Shown here one piece after another: positions 21,101-33,839 of a DNA stretch of 64,000 bases. Position 1 is the stretch's first letter. The number at the start of each line of letters is the position of its first letter. The notes beneath the pieces were generated by a model. That model worked only from the letters and a program-made list of their open reading frames with translations. It was not told the origin of the DNA and made no database searches. The position numbers were made by a program, and so were the translations under genes. This DNA comes from Chlorokybus atmophyticus (Eukaryota; Streptophyta; Chlorokybophyceae; Chlorokybales; Chlorokybaceae). The stretch is taken from assembly GCA_009103225.1 (NCBI GenBank), contig RHPI01000810.1, forward strand, positions 369,049 through 433,048. The letters run 5' to 3'.

Positions 21101-23833
21101 CACCGGTCCCATGTGCCTCGGCAGACGGAACCACCTGCAGACACCATGCGTGCGGTTGCAGCGCAATGCCAGTATTGATATGGTAGTTGTTATCGGTATA
21201 TGTTGTGAAATCAGCTGTTTACCTGCACTGCAAGGGTCCAGGTTGGCTACCGCACCAGGCAACATTAGCGATGCCTGTGACCGTTTGACCCTCTACCAAA
21301 GGTCCCTCAATCCGGAGTTGTGCCACCTTGGGGCGGCCATCACCTGCCAGCAGCAAGCCAACATGGCTGTTAGTCAACAAGTCCTGACAGCTAGCAGTAT
21401 GATACCGTCAAAAGCAACTATACCTGGCTGCACGGGCTTGGTGCAAATACTTGTAGGTGCATGCATATGGTCCAAGAGGGTGATTTGACACTTGAGCAAC
21501 ATGCCGACATCTCTGTCGCACGGCGTGTACACCTGCACATGCGATCGCAAGTCTCACGCCAGCTGCAGTGCAGCAAGAGGTAAAGACAAAGGACAAAGAA
21601 TCCGCACCTGCTGTTCTGCTTGTGGAATGAGTTCAAAGGTGGCGTAGCGGTTGACGGCTCTGTACCATGTAAAGCCAAGGCGGACAGCTTTACGCGGATC
21701 ATACGCCGTTGGCGGGCTGATATCCACTGAACAACTGCACGGCTCGCCTTCTTTTGCGGAACTGACTCTGCAACTTCTCAGGGAAAACCCCTCCGGTAGC
21801 TGCTGCAAGGTCAGCCAGTGTTGGGCCACAGCGTCTGAAACAAAGAGGCTGGGTCAAGGTGAAGTCCAGGTTGAGGTGCGCCCTCTGCGTGCGCGTGCGC
21901 GCGTCTATATGTGACTGTGTCTGCGTGCGTGTAATAAAACACGTATGCATCTGCATTTGTTGGTTTGTCCATGTACGTATGCATGTATTGAACACGTTAC
22001 CTTCAACACCATAGTCTGGTAGAAGCCAGCCGGACTGCAAGCATGATTCCAGTTGCATGGGCAACGATTCAGCTGCCTTTCGTTCCTCATCCAACACCTC
22101 TGCACACAACAGGTTGAGTGCGCTGTGACCATGCACTGGCGTGTCATGTCAGGTTACTCGTAAAAACCTCTACGTGTCAAGCAGCTTGGCAGTACCTGTG
22201 CCATCAAGCTTCATAAGGTTCGGCCCACCGAGAAGAACTGCAGCGACACGCGCCTTTGGCGAGCTCATGCACTCGTTGCCTGCCACGAGCAAAGTCTGCA
22301 ATGCCTTTGCTTGAGATGTTAAACAAGAAAAGCATTGTGATAGAGGCGCTGATATGTTACATTCTGGAACAAAAGCTGAACTGCTTACCACTAGCTGTGC
22401 TTGTGCAGGGAAGTCTGCGAAGCTTGCGATGCGATTATTTGCTACACTAAGGCCCTGCACAACAAGATGGCTGCATGTGCGATATACATATGATATCATA
22501 AATACAACCTGTGGATCAACTTGATAATGGCAAGTGCTCACCTGCAAGCTCGGCTGTGCGCTCAGCTTGAGATTTGTCAGCTGGTTGTGAGATACCGACA
22601 AAAACTGTGTTGCATGCGTAGTCAGGACTGCTACAAGTTGCTGCAGAACCAATGCCACAATGTATACCACCATTTAAAGCTGCATACCTCAAGAGATGGT
22701 AGCGATGGCAAGCTCTCCAGACTCGTGATAAGGTTGCCGGCAAAATATGCTTGCTGTCAGCCAAAGGCAACAACAAGTGTCAGTCAGGACAGTTTCTAGT
22801 ATGTGAAGTGAAAGATTGTCAATGCTCACCTGCAGCAGCTCACACCTCGCCAATGCCGCCAGACAGTCGTCCATCAGATCATTGAAACTGAGATCAAGCA
22901 CCTGATTATTAACACACTGTTGGTGAGCGCAAGTGCTGCTTGACAATAGACAGCACGCGCACGTGTGTTTCTATGCTAGCAGGTTGCATCATCACATCTA
23001 GCTACGCGTGATGATACAAGCTGCTAGCATCACGCCATGCAGTCAATCAACAGCGGCACGGCAAAGGATTATTGATAAATATGCACTCGGCAACTTGCCT
23101 TGATTTGCGCAAGGAGACTCGCTGGTTCCAGCGACTGCAGCTTGTTGTGTCGCGCATAACAAAACTGGGACACCCGTACAATGGCGGAGTTGCAATGCCA
23201 TCACCAAGTCAAGAGCAAATGCAGTTCAACACAAACCTACTACTGTTATAGGAAAAGTCAACTTGCAAAGTCATTTTTGAACGAGCTAAGAGCACAAGGG
23301 CAATCCTTGAGCAATACACCACTGTACAAAGAAAACATACGCCGATAGTGTATACCTCAACGTGCGCACCCACTTCAATGTTATGGAAGGACTCCAATCT
23401 CCGCTTGCTCACATCAAGTCGCTGCCAAGCATTTCAGCAATTTAACATTTACATGCCGCATTCCGTATGCACATGCCCACAGCAGCCAGTAACATACATA
23501 CAAAGTGCAATGCTCCTACACTGCTAGCTCAATGTTCTGTTCTCACGCTGACATGCTTTCAAGTCCCTCACTCACGCTGTCGCTTGAGGCTTGCTTGCTG
23601 CTGCCTGTGGGCGTCGTGGGCATCGACCTGCGCCGGGGGGTCGTCTGCGGAGGCGTGGGCGGCTGCGCATGCTGCAGCTGCTCTGAAGCGAGGCTGCTGC
23701 GCTGAGCCGCCTGCGCTGCACGAGGATTGCTGCTGCTGAGCGGAAGAGCAGCAGAGTTCGCCCGCCGCCTCCCTGCCCCACCCTCGCCGCCGCCTGCTCC
23801 TCCCGCCCCGCCTCCAGCCGCCGCCGCCTTCAT
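18149..23833 (-). CDS. AIR9: AIR9-like microtubule-associated protein (basic Ser/Pro N-terminus, LRRs, A9 repeats)
   Basis: Exon 1 (23833-23576, 86 codons) encodes a Gly/Ala then Ser/Pro/Arg-rich basic region (TPPQTTPRRRSMPTTPTGSS) like the microtubule-binding N-terminus of AIR9. Then come LRR units, apparently one per short exon: RLDVSKRRLESFHNIEVGAH (23421-23356), KLQSLEPASLLAQIK, VLDLSFNDLMDDCLAALARC, FLSVSHNQLTNLKLSAQP, GLSVANNRIASFADFPAQ and TLLVAGNECMSS. A linker with DEERKAAESLP and SGWLLPDYG follows. Then come A9-type repeats recognisable by VEG...YxGGxEG: near 21760-21550, 21300-20830, 20030-19930, 19430-19250 and 18970-18640. The last exons end at the stop 18149-18151. AIR9 binds cortical microtubules and the phragmoplast in land plants. 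At least a dozen introns are needed; boundaries in the middle of the gene (20100-20820) are uncertain. Confidence 0.85.
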
Positions 23834-23839
23834 AGCTCC

Positions 23840-24640
23840 CCCGCCCCGCAACAAATAGAAGGCGTTAACTACCGGAACCACATGACGAAGGACAAGTGCC
23901 GTGTGCTTCACACAAGACCGTGCTTGTCTCCAGCAAGTTTGATTAGAGTCTGATTTCTCTCGCGGTGGATGGATGAACATGTAGTAGCGGCACCGGAGAT
24001 GAAAGTGTTGGGTTGTCTTGTGTTGTGAAGGTCAGACGGTGTGAGCGCTGCAATGCTGTTGGTTACGAGGTAGCTGGGTTGCCTGTGCATGCGCTGCAAT
24101 GCCATGTGCGATGCCCGTGGTAGCACGATCACGACCCTGCACGACACAGACAGGTACCACGATGGCACACTGCGCCCGTGGTAGCACAATAGACTGCGCC
24201 CTTCCCCCACACACCACCACTACCACACACACTTACCATTTTGTCCACACATACACACACACAGCGAGAGAGAGAAAGAGCGCGCGCGCGAGCGCGTTGC
24301 CATTACCTGTGCACAAACAGAATCAAGTGCAGCTGTGCCGAGCGGATAAAGTTTATGTCATGAACTGTTGCGTGAGTGTGGTCATTCCACTGCAGCTTCG
24401 TGCTTGTTGGGATAACGTGTTTGGGTCAAGCTGAGTACATCCACAACAAGGCTAGCGGCATGTGTAGACTTGTGTCCTGCGCACTACCGGCAAGCGACCT
24501 CCTCCTTACAACCTTTATGATCATGGACACGTGCGTGTTGGGTGGTAGTGCTGCACCATGCCTAACCGCACACATCGCACAACATACGTAACATACAACC
24601 ACACGTCACTACACTACCACGCTACACGAGCGCCGCGTCC
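23840..24640. other. Region upstream of the AIR9-like gene, with CA and GA/GC simple repeats
   Basis: No gene is recognised. Near 24225-24300 there is a CACA tract, an AGAGAG tract and an alternating GCGCGC/AGCGCG tract. These may be promoter or 5' UTR of the minus-strand gene. Confidence 0.4.
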
Positions 24641-24643
24641 ACC

Positions 24644-25030
24644 TCAGTCGTTGAAGGGTCTTAGGGCACAGGACCCCAACCTGGCATCGCTGCCACCGCG
24701 CCCCACTCCAGTATTGCGAGCGACTGCTCCCGCTGCAAGGCGCATGCCGCGCTGCCGGCACATGCCAATTAAGCCCTCCAGGTGCCGTGGCTCTGCTCCT
24801 CGTACTGTGGTGATGTGGTGAGCAGACAAGCGCAGCACGTTCTGGAAGTCCTCATCTAACTTGCCATGTGTCCCCATCGCCGGCGGGTAGAAGGTACCCT
24901 CCGACGCGTGCTCACCATACTTGCGGCGCTTCGTCGCCCCCGCACTATCACGCCAGGTCGCTCTTTACACGCCGTGACGGTGATGTCCAGAAGCAGCATT
25001 TCACCGCACCCCGGCTCGGACGCCACCAGG
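24644..25030 (-). pseudogene. Possible retroelement-type C-terminal fragment (frameshifted)
   Basis: On the minus strand, EMLLLDITVTACKERPGVI near 25005-24945 is followed, one frame away, by KYGEHASEGTFYPPAMGTHG and KLDEDFQNVLRLSAHH (24915-24800). The order D-x-T-V ... K-Y ... G-x-F-x-P ... G resembles the endonuclease-like domain at the end of many algal and fungal retroelement proteins. There is one frameshift and no neighbouring RT, so it is a short relic at best. Confidence 0.3.
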
Positions 25031-25049
25031 ACCCCTCCTCCTTAGTAGT

Positions 25050-25640
25050 CTAGCTCATGTTATATATACTGTGGCGGGACGGGGTTGTAATTACTTGGAT
25101 CAGCGGGCCAGGTGCCTTCGTTGTTCATCCAGTGTAAAAGGCGTATGCTGCTGACAGCCTGACAGCCTGCAGCCTGCTGTGCACGAGTGCAGGTGAGTAG
25201 ATTAGAGCACAAGTACACCATGCCACCATCATCCTCTTTATACTCAGAATAACATTGGCACTAGCTGAAGGTATCTCCTGGTGTGCAAGGGTAGGCGTGG
25301 GCAACCCATGTGCCGCTATGATGCATGAACACAACAACAGCACTACTACAGCAGTAGCAGCAAAGTCAAACAGCAGTCCAATGCCCATACCTACTCAAAG
25401 CAAATCTCAATTAACCCAACCATCCACCCACTAGTACACGATAGTCACTGTCATTGCTAACATAGGTTCTCTAGTTCCTAATACAGTCTTTCTACACCCG
25501 AAAATCGCTGCAGCAACATGTGCTCATTGCCGTGTCTACGTGCCTACGTGCTATTCGTGTGGTGCGTTGCGCAGTATGAGGGCCTCGCCAAGAGAAAAAA
25601 GCGCAGTGATTGCCTCTTCACCCCTGGGTGCCGCCAGTCG
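25050..25640. other. Spacer, no gene recognised
   Basis: Short open frames only, with no motif. It lies downstream of the CLC gene. Confidence 0.4.
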
Positions 25641-25649
25641 GATGTTGCA

Positions 25650-28600
25650 TCACCCTTCAAGACTACTCAGTGCAGTAATCTCGATAGGGGCAGCAGTAGC
25701 GTGTGCAATGCGTGGGAGCGTCGATGCCGCCACCACATTGTTCTGTACAGACGCAACTTCTACTGTCCTCGCGTCATTGGAGGCAGGTAGCTCCTCCCCA
25801 TTCACTGTGTCGTACTCATACATCAGCGCCTGACGCGCCAGCTCAAACATACACGCCATAGAGACACACTCCTGCAGACGCAACCATCCCATGCGGTTTG
25901 CCACAGATCAATGGGCAACCTTCACAACAATTACTGCCAACACCACTGTACCTGGTTCAGTATGCCAACCACCTTGCGCCGGTTGTTGTGCGTCACAACT
26001 GGGAGCTGGTGCGGTTTGCATATGTCAGACGCATAAACTGCCAGGGCACTGTACTAATAGAGAGCGAACAAGCAGAAGCTGAGTTGTTACCTGGTGAACA
26101 CCGCGCAGCTTGAGGTTCTCCCACGCAACAGCAAGAGGGGTATCAGGATACACCACAATCAGATTGCGCTGAGGCGTGCAAATATCCACCACCTGAAAGG
26201 TATCACAATCTGTAAGGACATCAGGACAAGGTGCCATAACAACACAGACGACATCAATGCTTTCTTCAATTCTTGCACCTTGCATCCAAGCATGACTGAG
26301 ATGCCTTTGAGATTGGCATGGGCAGCACATGGCAGTACAACTGGAACCCACCTTCTTGTTGAGACACAAAGGTCCTTGCTGATACTTAGTGTTGACGATG
26401 CTGTTGCGCAACACGTCGTCGAGAGTGATCAGCCCTAATGCCAGGCCTTCATGATCACAGACCATGGCCAATCGCCGCCGGTCTTTCAACATTGATGATG
26501 CTGCCTGCAAACAAGTTTACTTTACTTCATGTGAAAGTGGTGTGAATTGCACTTCTGCTCACAGTTTGTTTGGATGTCCGCATGTTACCTCATGTATGGG
26601 CATGTTCCCATCCACCCGGAGCACATCAATGGTCATTGCCGATGAAACTGTGAGAGTCTTCATCAGCTGCCTTTCGCGTATCAGATCCTCCTTGAAGATG
26701 AAATCCTCTTCAGGCCAGGGTGTTCCCGGACGCAAGTTGTCTCGTATCAAACCCTGCAGCAAGTTAAGATGTCACCTTGCGTTCATGGTCAACCAACAAC
26801 CAGTGTTGACGGAGCAAACCAAGCAAGCGTCAGCATGCAGACAGTACCCCAACAGAGGCAATCGCTGACTCCCTCTTGGTTCGGAGCTCCGCAATGGCGT
26901 CCCCTTCCGATTGAATGGACTCCTTGCGCAGTTGTTTGGTTTCGGGCGTAGGCGCAACAAGGTAAGCTATCCCAACAGCAGCCATAAGCGGCAAGATAAT
27001 GGTGTAGTCTCTTGTCAACTCGAACAGAAGAAGCACAGATGTGAGGGGCACACGGCAGACAGCTGCCAGCGTTGCTGCCATCCCGACCAGTGCGTACGCC
27101 TATCAGCCAAAACAGCCATTGAACCCAACAACTTTTGAAGGTTGGTCTCATGCACACGCAGTGTGTTACGTACTCGTCACAGGCATATGACACGCGACCG
27201 CAGTGCTGTACCTGCGGTGCTGCTACGGTCACCACGCCACTGATGAGGCCAGGTGGGACGCCGTGTGCAGCAGCATAAGTGGCAAACGTTGCAACGCTCA
27301 GTGCTGCGAGCTCACCATATGCCACACCGACTGCCGCACCTATAAAAAGTGATGGCGCATAGACTCCACCGACCAAGCCAGACCCCTTGCTGATTGCTGT
27401 CGTTACGAGCTTGAGAACCACGATCTGTACCAGTAGTGGCGGTGTAAATGTTGCCGCGCCGGCTTTGAGAATAAAATTGAAGTTCTTGAAACCCTGAAAC
27501 CCAAGACCAACACGCGAAGTGTCGGAGCAGGACGTAGGCTAACCAAACAATCAACATGCAACCGGTGAACGCGAAGGCTGCTGCTGTCACACCAGCTTTG
27601 TGCTGCCATGTTTTACATGCAAACACTCCAGCACACATTAACATACCTGATAGAGCACTTCTGGCCAAACCAGCGCCACAATACCCACAAAGAGACCACC
27701 AAGGGAAGGATGAAGTGCTCGAGGGACACCAGCGCTTTCTACTTGTGCAAATGTACTGGTGGCGGTTTGCGAAAACCGTGAGAACACTGTAGCCAGTCCA
27801 CCACAAACTGCTCCGAGAAGCATGTACAGTGGAAGCTCTCCAAGAGAAAGAAGCTCGTAACTGGGTAACGAAAACGCCGGCTCCGTACCCAATCCTGCCT
27901 GTGGATATTACGCTGAGTGTTGGCCAGCTGTCACAGGTGGCGTTATCACAGGCCATTCTAAGCGCGATGAGACCTGCAACCTCAGCGATGGCAGCATGCA
28001 AATGCATTCATGGCATGTTGCAGTAGGCACCTGAGTGACTACAGCTGCAAGAACAGAGCTGAGTAGGACCATCGCCATGGTTAGTGATGGTGCAGAGTCC
28101 TGTGATGACGCAGACCAGAGCTTGGACTCCACAGCAAAGAACACGCCGGCAATTGGCGCATTGAAACCAGCAGAAAGACCTGCTGCCGCACCAGCAGCCT
28201 GCAGAGCGTGGCAAGTGCCATCAGCTGCGCAATAACATGCTTATGCACACTAGCGTAGCGTGCAACCAACTCCCAACACAATACCTGAAGTGACCTGCGG
28301 CGTTCGCGGCTACCCTGCAATGCAGATCCAAACATAGCTGCCACGTTTTGACCAATCTCAACACTTGGGCCCTCAGGGCCAAGCGAGTTGCCAGTGCCTA
28401 GCGTGACAGTGGCCGCCACTGTTTTCATCAATCGCCGAACGCCAACTGGTAATGCGTTGCTGGCGCGGCCTCCTGCAGCCCACTTCGGCAGCTTTGCCAC
28501 TTCCTCCACCTCAAAGTTGACAGCAATGTATCGAAGGAGGCCGACCGCAATGCCTCCCAACACCGGCACTCCCACAATCTGCATGGTTCATATGGCAGAT

Positions 28601-29222
28601 GTTGTCAGGCAAATGCTCTGCTGCACACTCAAAGATGACCGATAGTTGTCTACATGTGCCATCAGCAGTTGATCTTACAGGTGTTGGAAACAGTCACAGC
28701 TTAACCACTGTACAGACAGTTGGGTGCATACAATGCCAGCTGCATGGTGACAATTCTGAATACATATCTGGAGAGGTGTAGTTGACTGACTGCACCCGGC
28801 TTGGCCAAAGCTGTAGTGTAAGTGTGCACTCACCGTGGGCCATGCTTCAAACTGGTCTAGTCCACGGCTCAAAGGGACATCCTCCCAAGCAATATGTTGT
28901 ATGCTATGCACACCATAATTGAAAAGCACCTGCGCCAGAATTCCGACACCAAAAATTACTGGAAAAGGCTTTGCGGACACAGATGATGAACCATTTAATG
29001 TGTTAACAGCAGCAAACTTACCACTCCAACGCCGGACAGAACACCCACAGCACAAGCCAACAGCAGCACACCCCCTTCACCACCGCCTATGGTGCTGGGG
29101 GCAAGTTCATCTACAGGCGGCTGCTTCTTCAGCTTCCCAGTAAGCGAACGCTTCCACAAGTAAGGCTTGCTGAAACCTTCTGGCTCTTCTTCATCCGAAG
29201 CAGCCCCATCGGCTACGACCAT
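25650..29222 (-). CDS. CLC: CLC-family chloride channel/transporter with two CBS domains
   Basis: Exons run from about 29222 (MVVADGAASDEEEPEG) to the stop at 25650. Recognisable blocks in order: first helix GGVLLLACAVGVLSGVGVVS (29095-29000); TLGTGNSLGPEGPSVEIGQN (about 28400-28340), the GPEGP filter with the gating Glu; AGFNAPIAGVFFAVES (about 28175-28130), carrying the Glu at the proton-Glu position; GSGLVGGVYAPSLFIGAAVG (about 27390-27330), the GxFxP loop; and RVPLTSVLLLFELTRDYTII (about 27055-26990). A charged linker and a CBS pair follow (RERQLMKTLTVSSAM and RRRLAMVCDHEGLALGLITL; then NLIVVYPDTPLAVAWENLK and LPVVTHNNRRKVVGIL). The GPEGP form and overall layout resemble plant CLC-e/f and cyanobacterial types, suggesting a plastid or Golgi location (inference). 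Both Glu residues present favours anion/proton exchange. Roughly ten exons; the start could lie further upstream. Confidence 0.9.
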
Positions 29223-29289
29223 GCATCTCCTTGCTGTGATTACGGCAACAAGATTAAGCTGTGCTTCAACTGATTGCAACAATCTGACC

Positions 29290-31090
29290 TCCAGTGTTGC
29301 AACGATCCACGATATAAGGGGCCCAGAAGGCGCTCAATACATCAAGCTGAGACTGTCATTATGAGCACTAAGCAATGCATGCAAGGAGACTGGTACAGCA
29401 AGATAGTAACTGGACACCAGCTGTCCCAATGCCTAGCTAGCAGTACACGCGAAGTGCTGGCACAACGAGCGAATGACTCGCTGCAGCTTCTCCAGTCAAT
29501 TACGCTTGCTATACTGAGACATTGACTGCTCCTGGTGTGTGCGATCTGTCAGTCATGATAACCGTTTGCTAAGTCACTCGAGACAATGACTACAACTTCC
29601 CACTTCCCATCCGCAATGACATCCGAACAGACCAATGCTTGTCCCCAAGCTTCGGTTGCAGCACAACAGACGGCACACCGCCATGCACCATGCACAGCGC
29701 TACATAGCGTGATCGCAAGCAAAAGGACGACAGTGGCACTGCATGATCAATCCAGCGACAACGCCACCCGTAACATGCTTCATGTACTTCACATGAGCTG
29801 TGGGACACACATCACAACGCACACATCACACCTCTGCGCGCAGGCTGTCGCTGCTTGTGTGACGAAGCATAAAACAGCCGTGCGGCACGCCTGGCTGAAC
29901 CGGAAACTGAAGCGACCACTGCAGCAGCATTGCGGCGCTGCCGTGGCAAATGGCGTGATACTCTACCACTAGCACCAGCAACACTTGTGGAGCAGGTACA
30001 CACACAGTCAGCGGCTGTGGACCTTGGGGCTGAGGCCATCAGTAGCAGTGACCTTTCTTGTGCACGCAGAAGCCACTACCAGCACTGTTCACCATGAATG
30101 TAGCATGGCGGGCAGCTTCGCAGCAGCTAGACCAGAAAGCCACTCTAATGACACAACCAGACGACAGGGCAACCTAGACAATGCCTGCACCAAGCCGCTT
30201 TTGACGTCAACACGGCCGCAGCCGCCGCCCAAGCCGATTGTTCCACCAAGCTGCTGCGCAGTCTGCCGTGCATTCAAGACCCCACAACCTCCTCGCTTCA
30301 CCGCCACCTCCGCACGCAACTGAAGTCAATGTTGCCGCCGTCACGAGCCTGGAACCACGGCGGCGACCACAGCGGCGACAGCCGCAGCCGCAGCCTCAAC
30401 AGGCACCCTGTGATCAATTTACGACTGCTCTGTGAGTCCCTGAACAATTCATGCCGGAGACAAAAGCTACTGTAAGCCTAAAGCAAACTTTTTACGACTG
30501 CATCGGACGGCGAAAGGGGTCGATCCAACGGCTGTATTCGCACTTCATCGCGAGGTCAAAGTCCGCCTGCCCGGCCAAGCAAGCAGCTGTGGTACAGAGT
30601 GAAGGGAGACGGCACTTCCCGCTCGGCCACGTCAGCCACGACTAACGTTAACCTTCGAATGGTCAACATTCAACGCCGTCAGTGAACCGTCGTCTTGCAG
30701 CATCTTGTGCAGCGCCGTTTGCACTGCAGAGAGTCATTAATTGTGTCATAAGTTGTGAGTCATAACCGGTAAGTTACAGCTTTATAAATCATAACCTATC
30801 ACCTGTATAGATGTCATCTGTGATACGTAGAGTCGTATCATATGTCACATGACTGTACATGTGACATCTGACATCTCTGACCATGGTTAACAGTATTCCA
30901 CAATCATATGGTATATTATATGGTAATACCTTAGGGCCAACACACTCACAATCACGTCGCAAACGTTTCCCCTGCCGGCCGTTCAAATATTGGCAACGGC
31001 CGTGCACCTAAAAATACTTATTTACACTGTCGTGGCTCAGTTCCACCTGCAATCTCCATACAGGGACCTAAGTACCTTTTCCGTCACTAT
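29290..31090. other. Intergenic region upstream of the CLC gene
   Basis: No gene is recognised on either strand. GC-rich frames at 29590-30440 show no conserved motif and no convincing splice structure. The part after 30740 is AT-rich. Confidence 0.35.
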
Positions 31091-31124
31091 AAGGCCCTTT
31101 TCGTTATAATTCAATGTTTAATAA

Positions 31125-31445
31125 TTGACTATGCCTAATTAACATGCACCTGTCAGGTACTTACCAGGCCTTAACAGGTGACTAGACCTAATTAACGAGC
31201 ACCTTTCAAATTACCTATCGGGCCTTAACAAGTGACTTATTCTTATTTATGGGCATCTGTCAGTTTTCGATTAGGCCTTAACAAGTGACTATACCTAATC
31301 AACGGGCATCTATAAGTTACACATCAGGCCTTAACATGTGACTATATTTAATAAACAGGCACCTGCAAGTTGCACATCAGTCCAACTTGATTGACTCAGC
31401 CTATGTGACAGACACTTGCAGGTTACACACCAGTCCGGCGCAGGC
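31125..31445 (+). repeat. Minisatellite, about 53-60-bp unit, about six diverged copies
   Basis: Units share GTGACTATACCTAATTAACG, GGCACCTGTCAAGTTAC and ATCAGGCCTTAACAAGTGAC, with increasing divergence to the right. The first unit-to-unit distance is 53 bases. There is no coding potential. Confidence 0.75.
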
Positions 31446-31449
31446 GACT

Positions 31450-31850
31450 GAGCCTGATTCACAAGCACCAATTAGGTAATTGTCGACAAAAAAAGGGATT
31501 CTTCCAGCAACTGAAGGTGATTGATGCTTAACTGTTGTTATACATATACATATATGTAAGTATTTGAATAGCATGACTACACACGACTGTAACTAAATGC
31601 CAGCATCGTTATGTGCATGTGCTGTGTACAAGCACCTGAGGTGTGTACGGTGTCTTTCAGTCACTTGCCAAGGCTTATAGTTCGATTATGTGACTTGCGT
31701 TGCCTGCAGTTCTGTTGTATATCATAGGGATGCAAGTTGGTGAGTGCATGAGCATAATGACGATTGACTGAGCTGGTTTGTGATGCACAACATTAAGTCA
31801 CAAGGAGCCTTGTAGCTGTGTACACCACCAGCTAAACGGACTATCAGCTG
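31450..31850. other. Spacer, nothing recognised
   Basis: AT-rich sequence between the minisatellite and the 3' end of the next minus-strand gene. There is a short ATATACATATATG palindrome near 31540. Confidence 0.4.
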
Positions 31851-31852
31851 CG

Positions 31853-33145
31853 CTATAGCTCCTCCCCGTCATCGCCTTGCACATCATCATGAAACAAAGC
31901 ACCACGCGCTAGGGAACGTAGATGAGATGCCAGATCTTGCTCTTCCTCCTCCTCAAACGGTTGCGCCAGCCAATCAAATGCCGCTTCTGCCTCAGCGAGT
32001 GAGTCACGAGCTGCTGTCTCTTGCGGCCGGCGCCGATTGGGATCTTTCAGGTATTCGACACAAGATGCAGTGCGGCGTTTTACAGGGGTGAATGGTTGGA
32101 GGGCTGCGTACTGTTGCCTCTCCTGCTGCATTGACATGATCATGGTGCTGATTTCGCTGAGGTACTCTTCATGTGTGTCGATGCTGACAGCTAGGAGAGG
32201 GTCTCCAACCTTGCCCTTTGGGATGCGCTCCACCGGCGTAATTTACAAGTATGTCATAGTGGCATTGAAAGCACTATTTACTGCAGCGTGTCTGCAAGCT
32301 TGTAGTTTGGGGCTAGAGCTTTTATAAATTGCTAATGATTCAGTTCAGAGTGCTCACCGTGAGCAACAGGTATGCGAGGTGGTTGACTGTCAACTGGCGG
32401 CGACCATGTGTAGTGACCGCGTACGACCAGCATTGCACGATTATTTGCCAGATCATGGGATTGCCCTATTCATGAATGTATCTCCGCCGCTCGAGGTCTC
32501 CATTGTCGGTCACCTAAATTTCCGCCATGACTTGTCTGCGAGAGTCATACCAACAAGGCAGGTAGCCACGATAGAGATAGTTCAAGTTGAGCCTGCACTA
32601 GGCTAGATTAGTGCCTATGACTCACTTTGGAGCGCGTTGCGCATCTGGGCTTTTTGGGTCTTGGGATCCATTGGGGCGTCGATGTACCTGATTGAATCGG
32701 TTACAATAGACGAGATGCGTACGTGTGTATGGAGGCTTGAGGCTGAGTAAAAAGGCAGTGCTACATAGCAGAGATGGTGGTGAGGGACCCAACTCACTTG
32801 CGCTTGTTGCTGTTACACAATTTCCACTTGTATTGCTTTCAAGACATGCTTGATCTTGGTAACGTTCTCAGATGCGACATGCGTAGCTTTCGCTAAGGCG
32901 ACACTTCAGTGGAAGGGGCACTCCTTGGGCGTACATTACATCTTATATAGAACTTGGCCACATCGGCCTCGTCGTCATGGTCGAAGCCGACTACCTGTCA
33001 CGAGCAGGTTGGTCAGTGTCAGGGTGCAGTGAGGTTATGAAGCATTTACATCACCTGACATATGACGTTACGAACAGTGTCCTTATTCGGATAAATGTGG
33101 CTCTCTACCCAGTGGCCATTCATGATTTCAACGACGGCAAGTGAT
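31853..33145 (-). CDS. Unrecognised multi-exon gene with acidic C-terminus
   Basis: Exon-like blocks on the minus strand: VVEIMNGHWVESHIYPNKDT ending VICQ before a GT (about 33140-33055); VVGFDHDDEADVAKFYIRC (about 32998-32940); YIDAPMDPKTQKAQMRNALQ before a GTGAGT donor (about 32690-32627); NHLAYLLLT before GTGAGC (about 32390-32360); and a terminal exon from about 32232 with RIPKGKVGDPLLAVSIDTHE, TPVKRRTASCVEYLKDPNR and an acidic end (FEEEEEQDL, DDVQGDDGEEL), stop 31853. The phases of the last three blocks agree. I do not recognise the family. The TPVKRR stretch could be a phosphorylation or nuclear-localisation site, but that is speculation. The 5' end is not defined. Confidence 0.5.
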
Positions 33146-33149
33146 GTCC

Positions 33150-33830
33150 ACTGAAGAACAATTCGATACATACAGTGTCACTGTGTCACACAGTGCTCAT
33201 CTCGTTGCCAATCTTCCACTTGCTTGGGGAAGGGTTGCTAACGGCCGAGGTTGCTACGTCACAGCCAAATGCGTTTGGGTTGGGGGTTCCAATCAACCCT
33301 CTGCAAGCACAACAACATGAGTCATGCTGCCAGCCATGAAAGATGCAACCCTCACAGTTGAGCAAGAAGTAACGTGCACAGTGTAACCAAAACGCATGCA
33401 GTGAGGCACTATGCCAGTTATAAAAGAAGCAAGCATCGAAGTTTGAAGTTGAGCAAGAAGCAATGTGCTCAGTGCATCAAGAACGCATGCAATTTAGCTT
33501 GCCCTTGCGGCTGCGGTGTCAGGTGAAGTTGTTGTTATGGGCTGGGCATAAGCGCAGGGTCTTGCTGCGATTGGTTGGCCAAAAGTGGTTGCTGTTGGTT
33601 GGCGTCGGTTGCCTGGTTGAACACTGGGGGCAATGTGGACTTGGGGCGCCGACCTCCACAACGAGGTGCACCTACAGATGGACCACGAGGCATTTCTCAA
33701 ACTGATAGTCGGGTGCCGCCTGCTTAGCTGATGGTGGCGCTGCCGCATCCAACGCTGCCACTGTCAATTGGCCCGCCCAAGTGTACGAGGCGCGAAAACG
33801 AAAATGAGGCGATTTTGAAGGTGTAATGTC
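33150..33830. other. Spacer with a short imperfect duplication
   Basis: AGTTGAGCAAGAAG...AACGCATGCA occurs at about 33356-33400 and again at 33443-33490. No gene is recognised. Confidence 0.4.
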
Positions 33831-33839
33831 CCTCACTAA

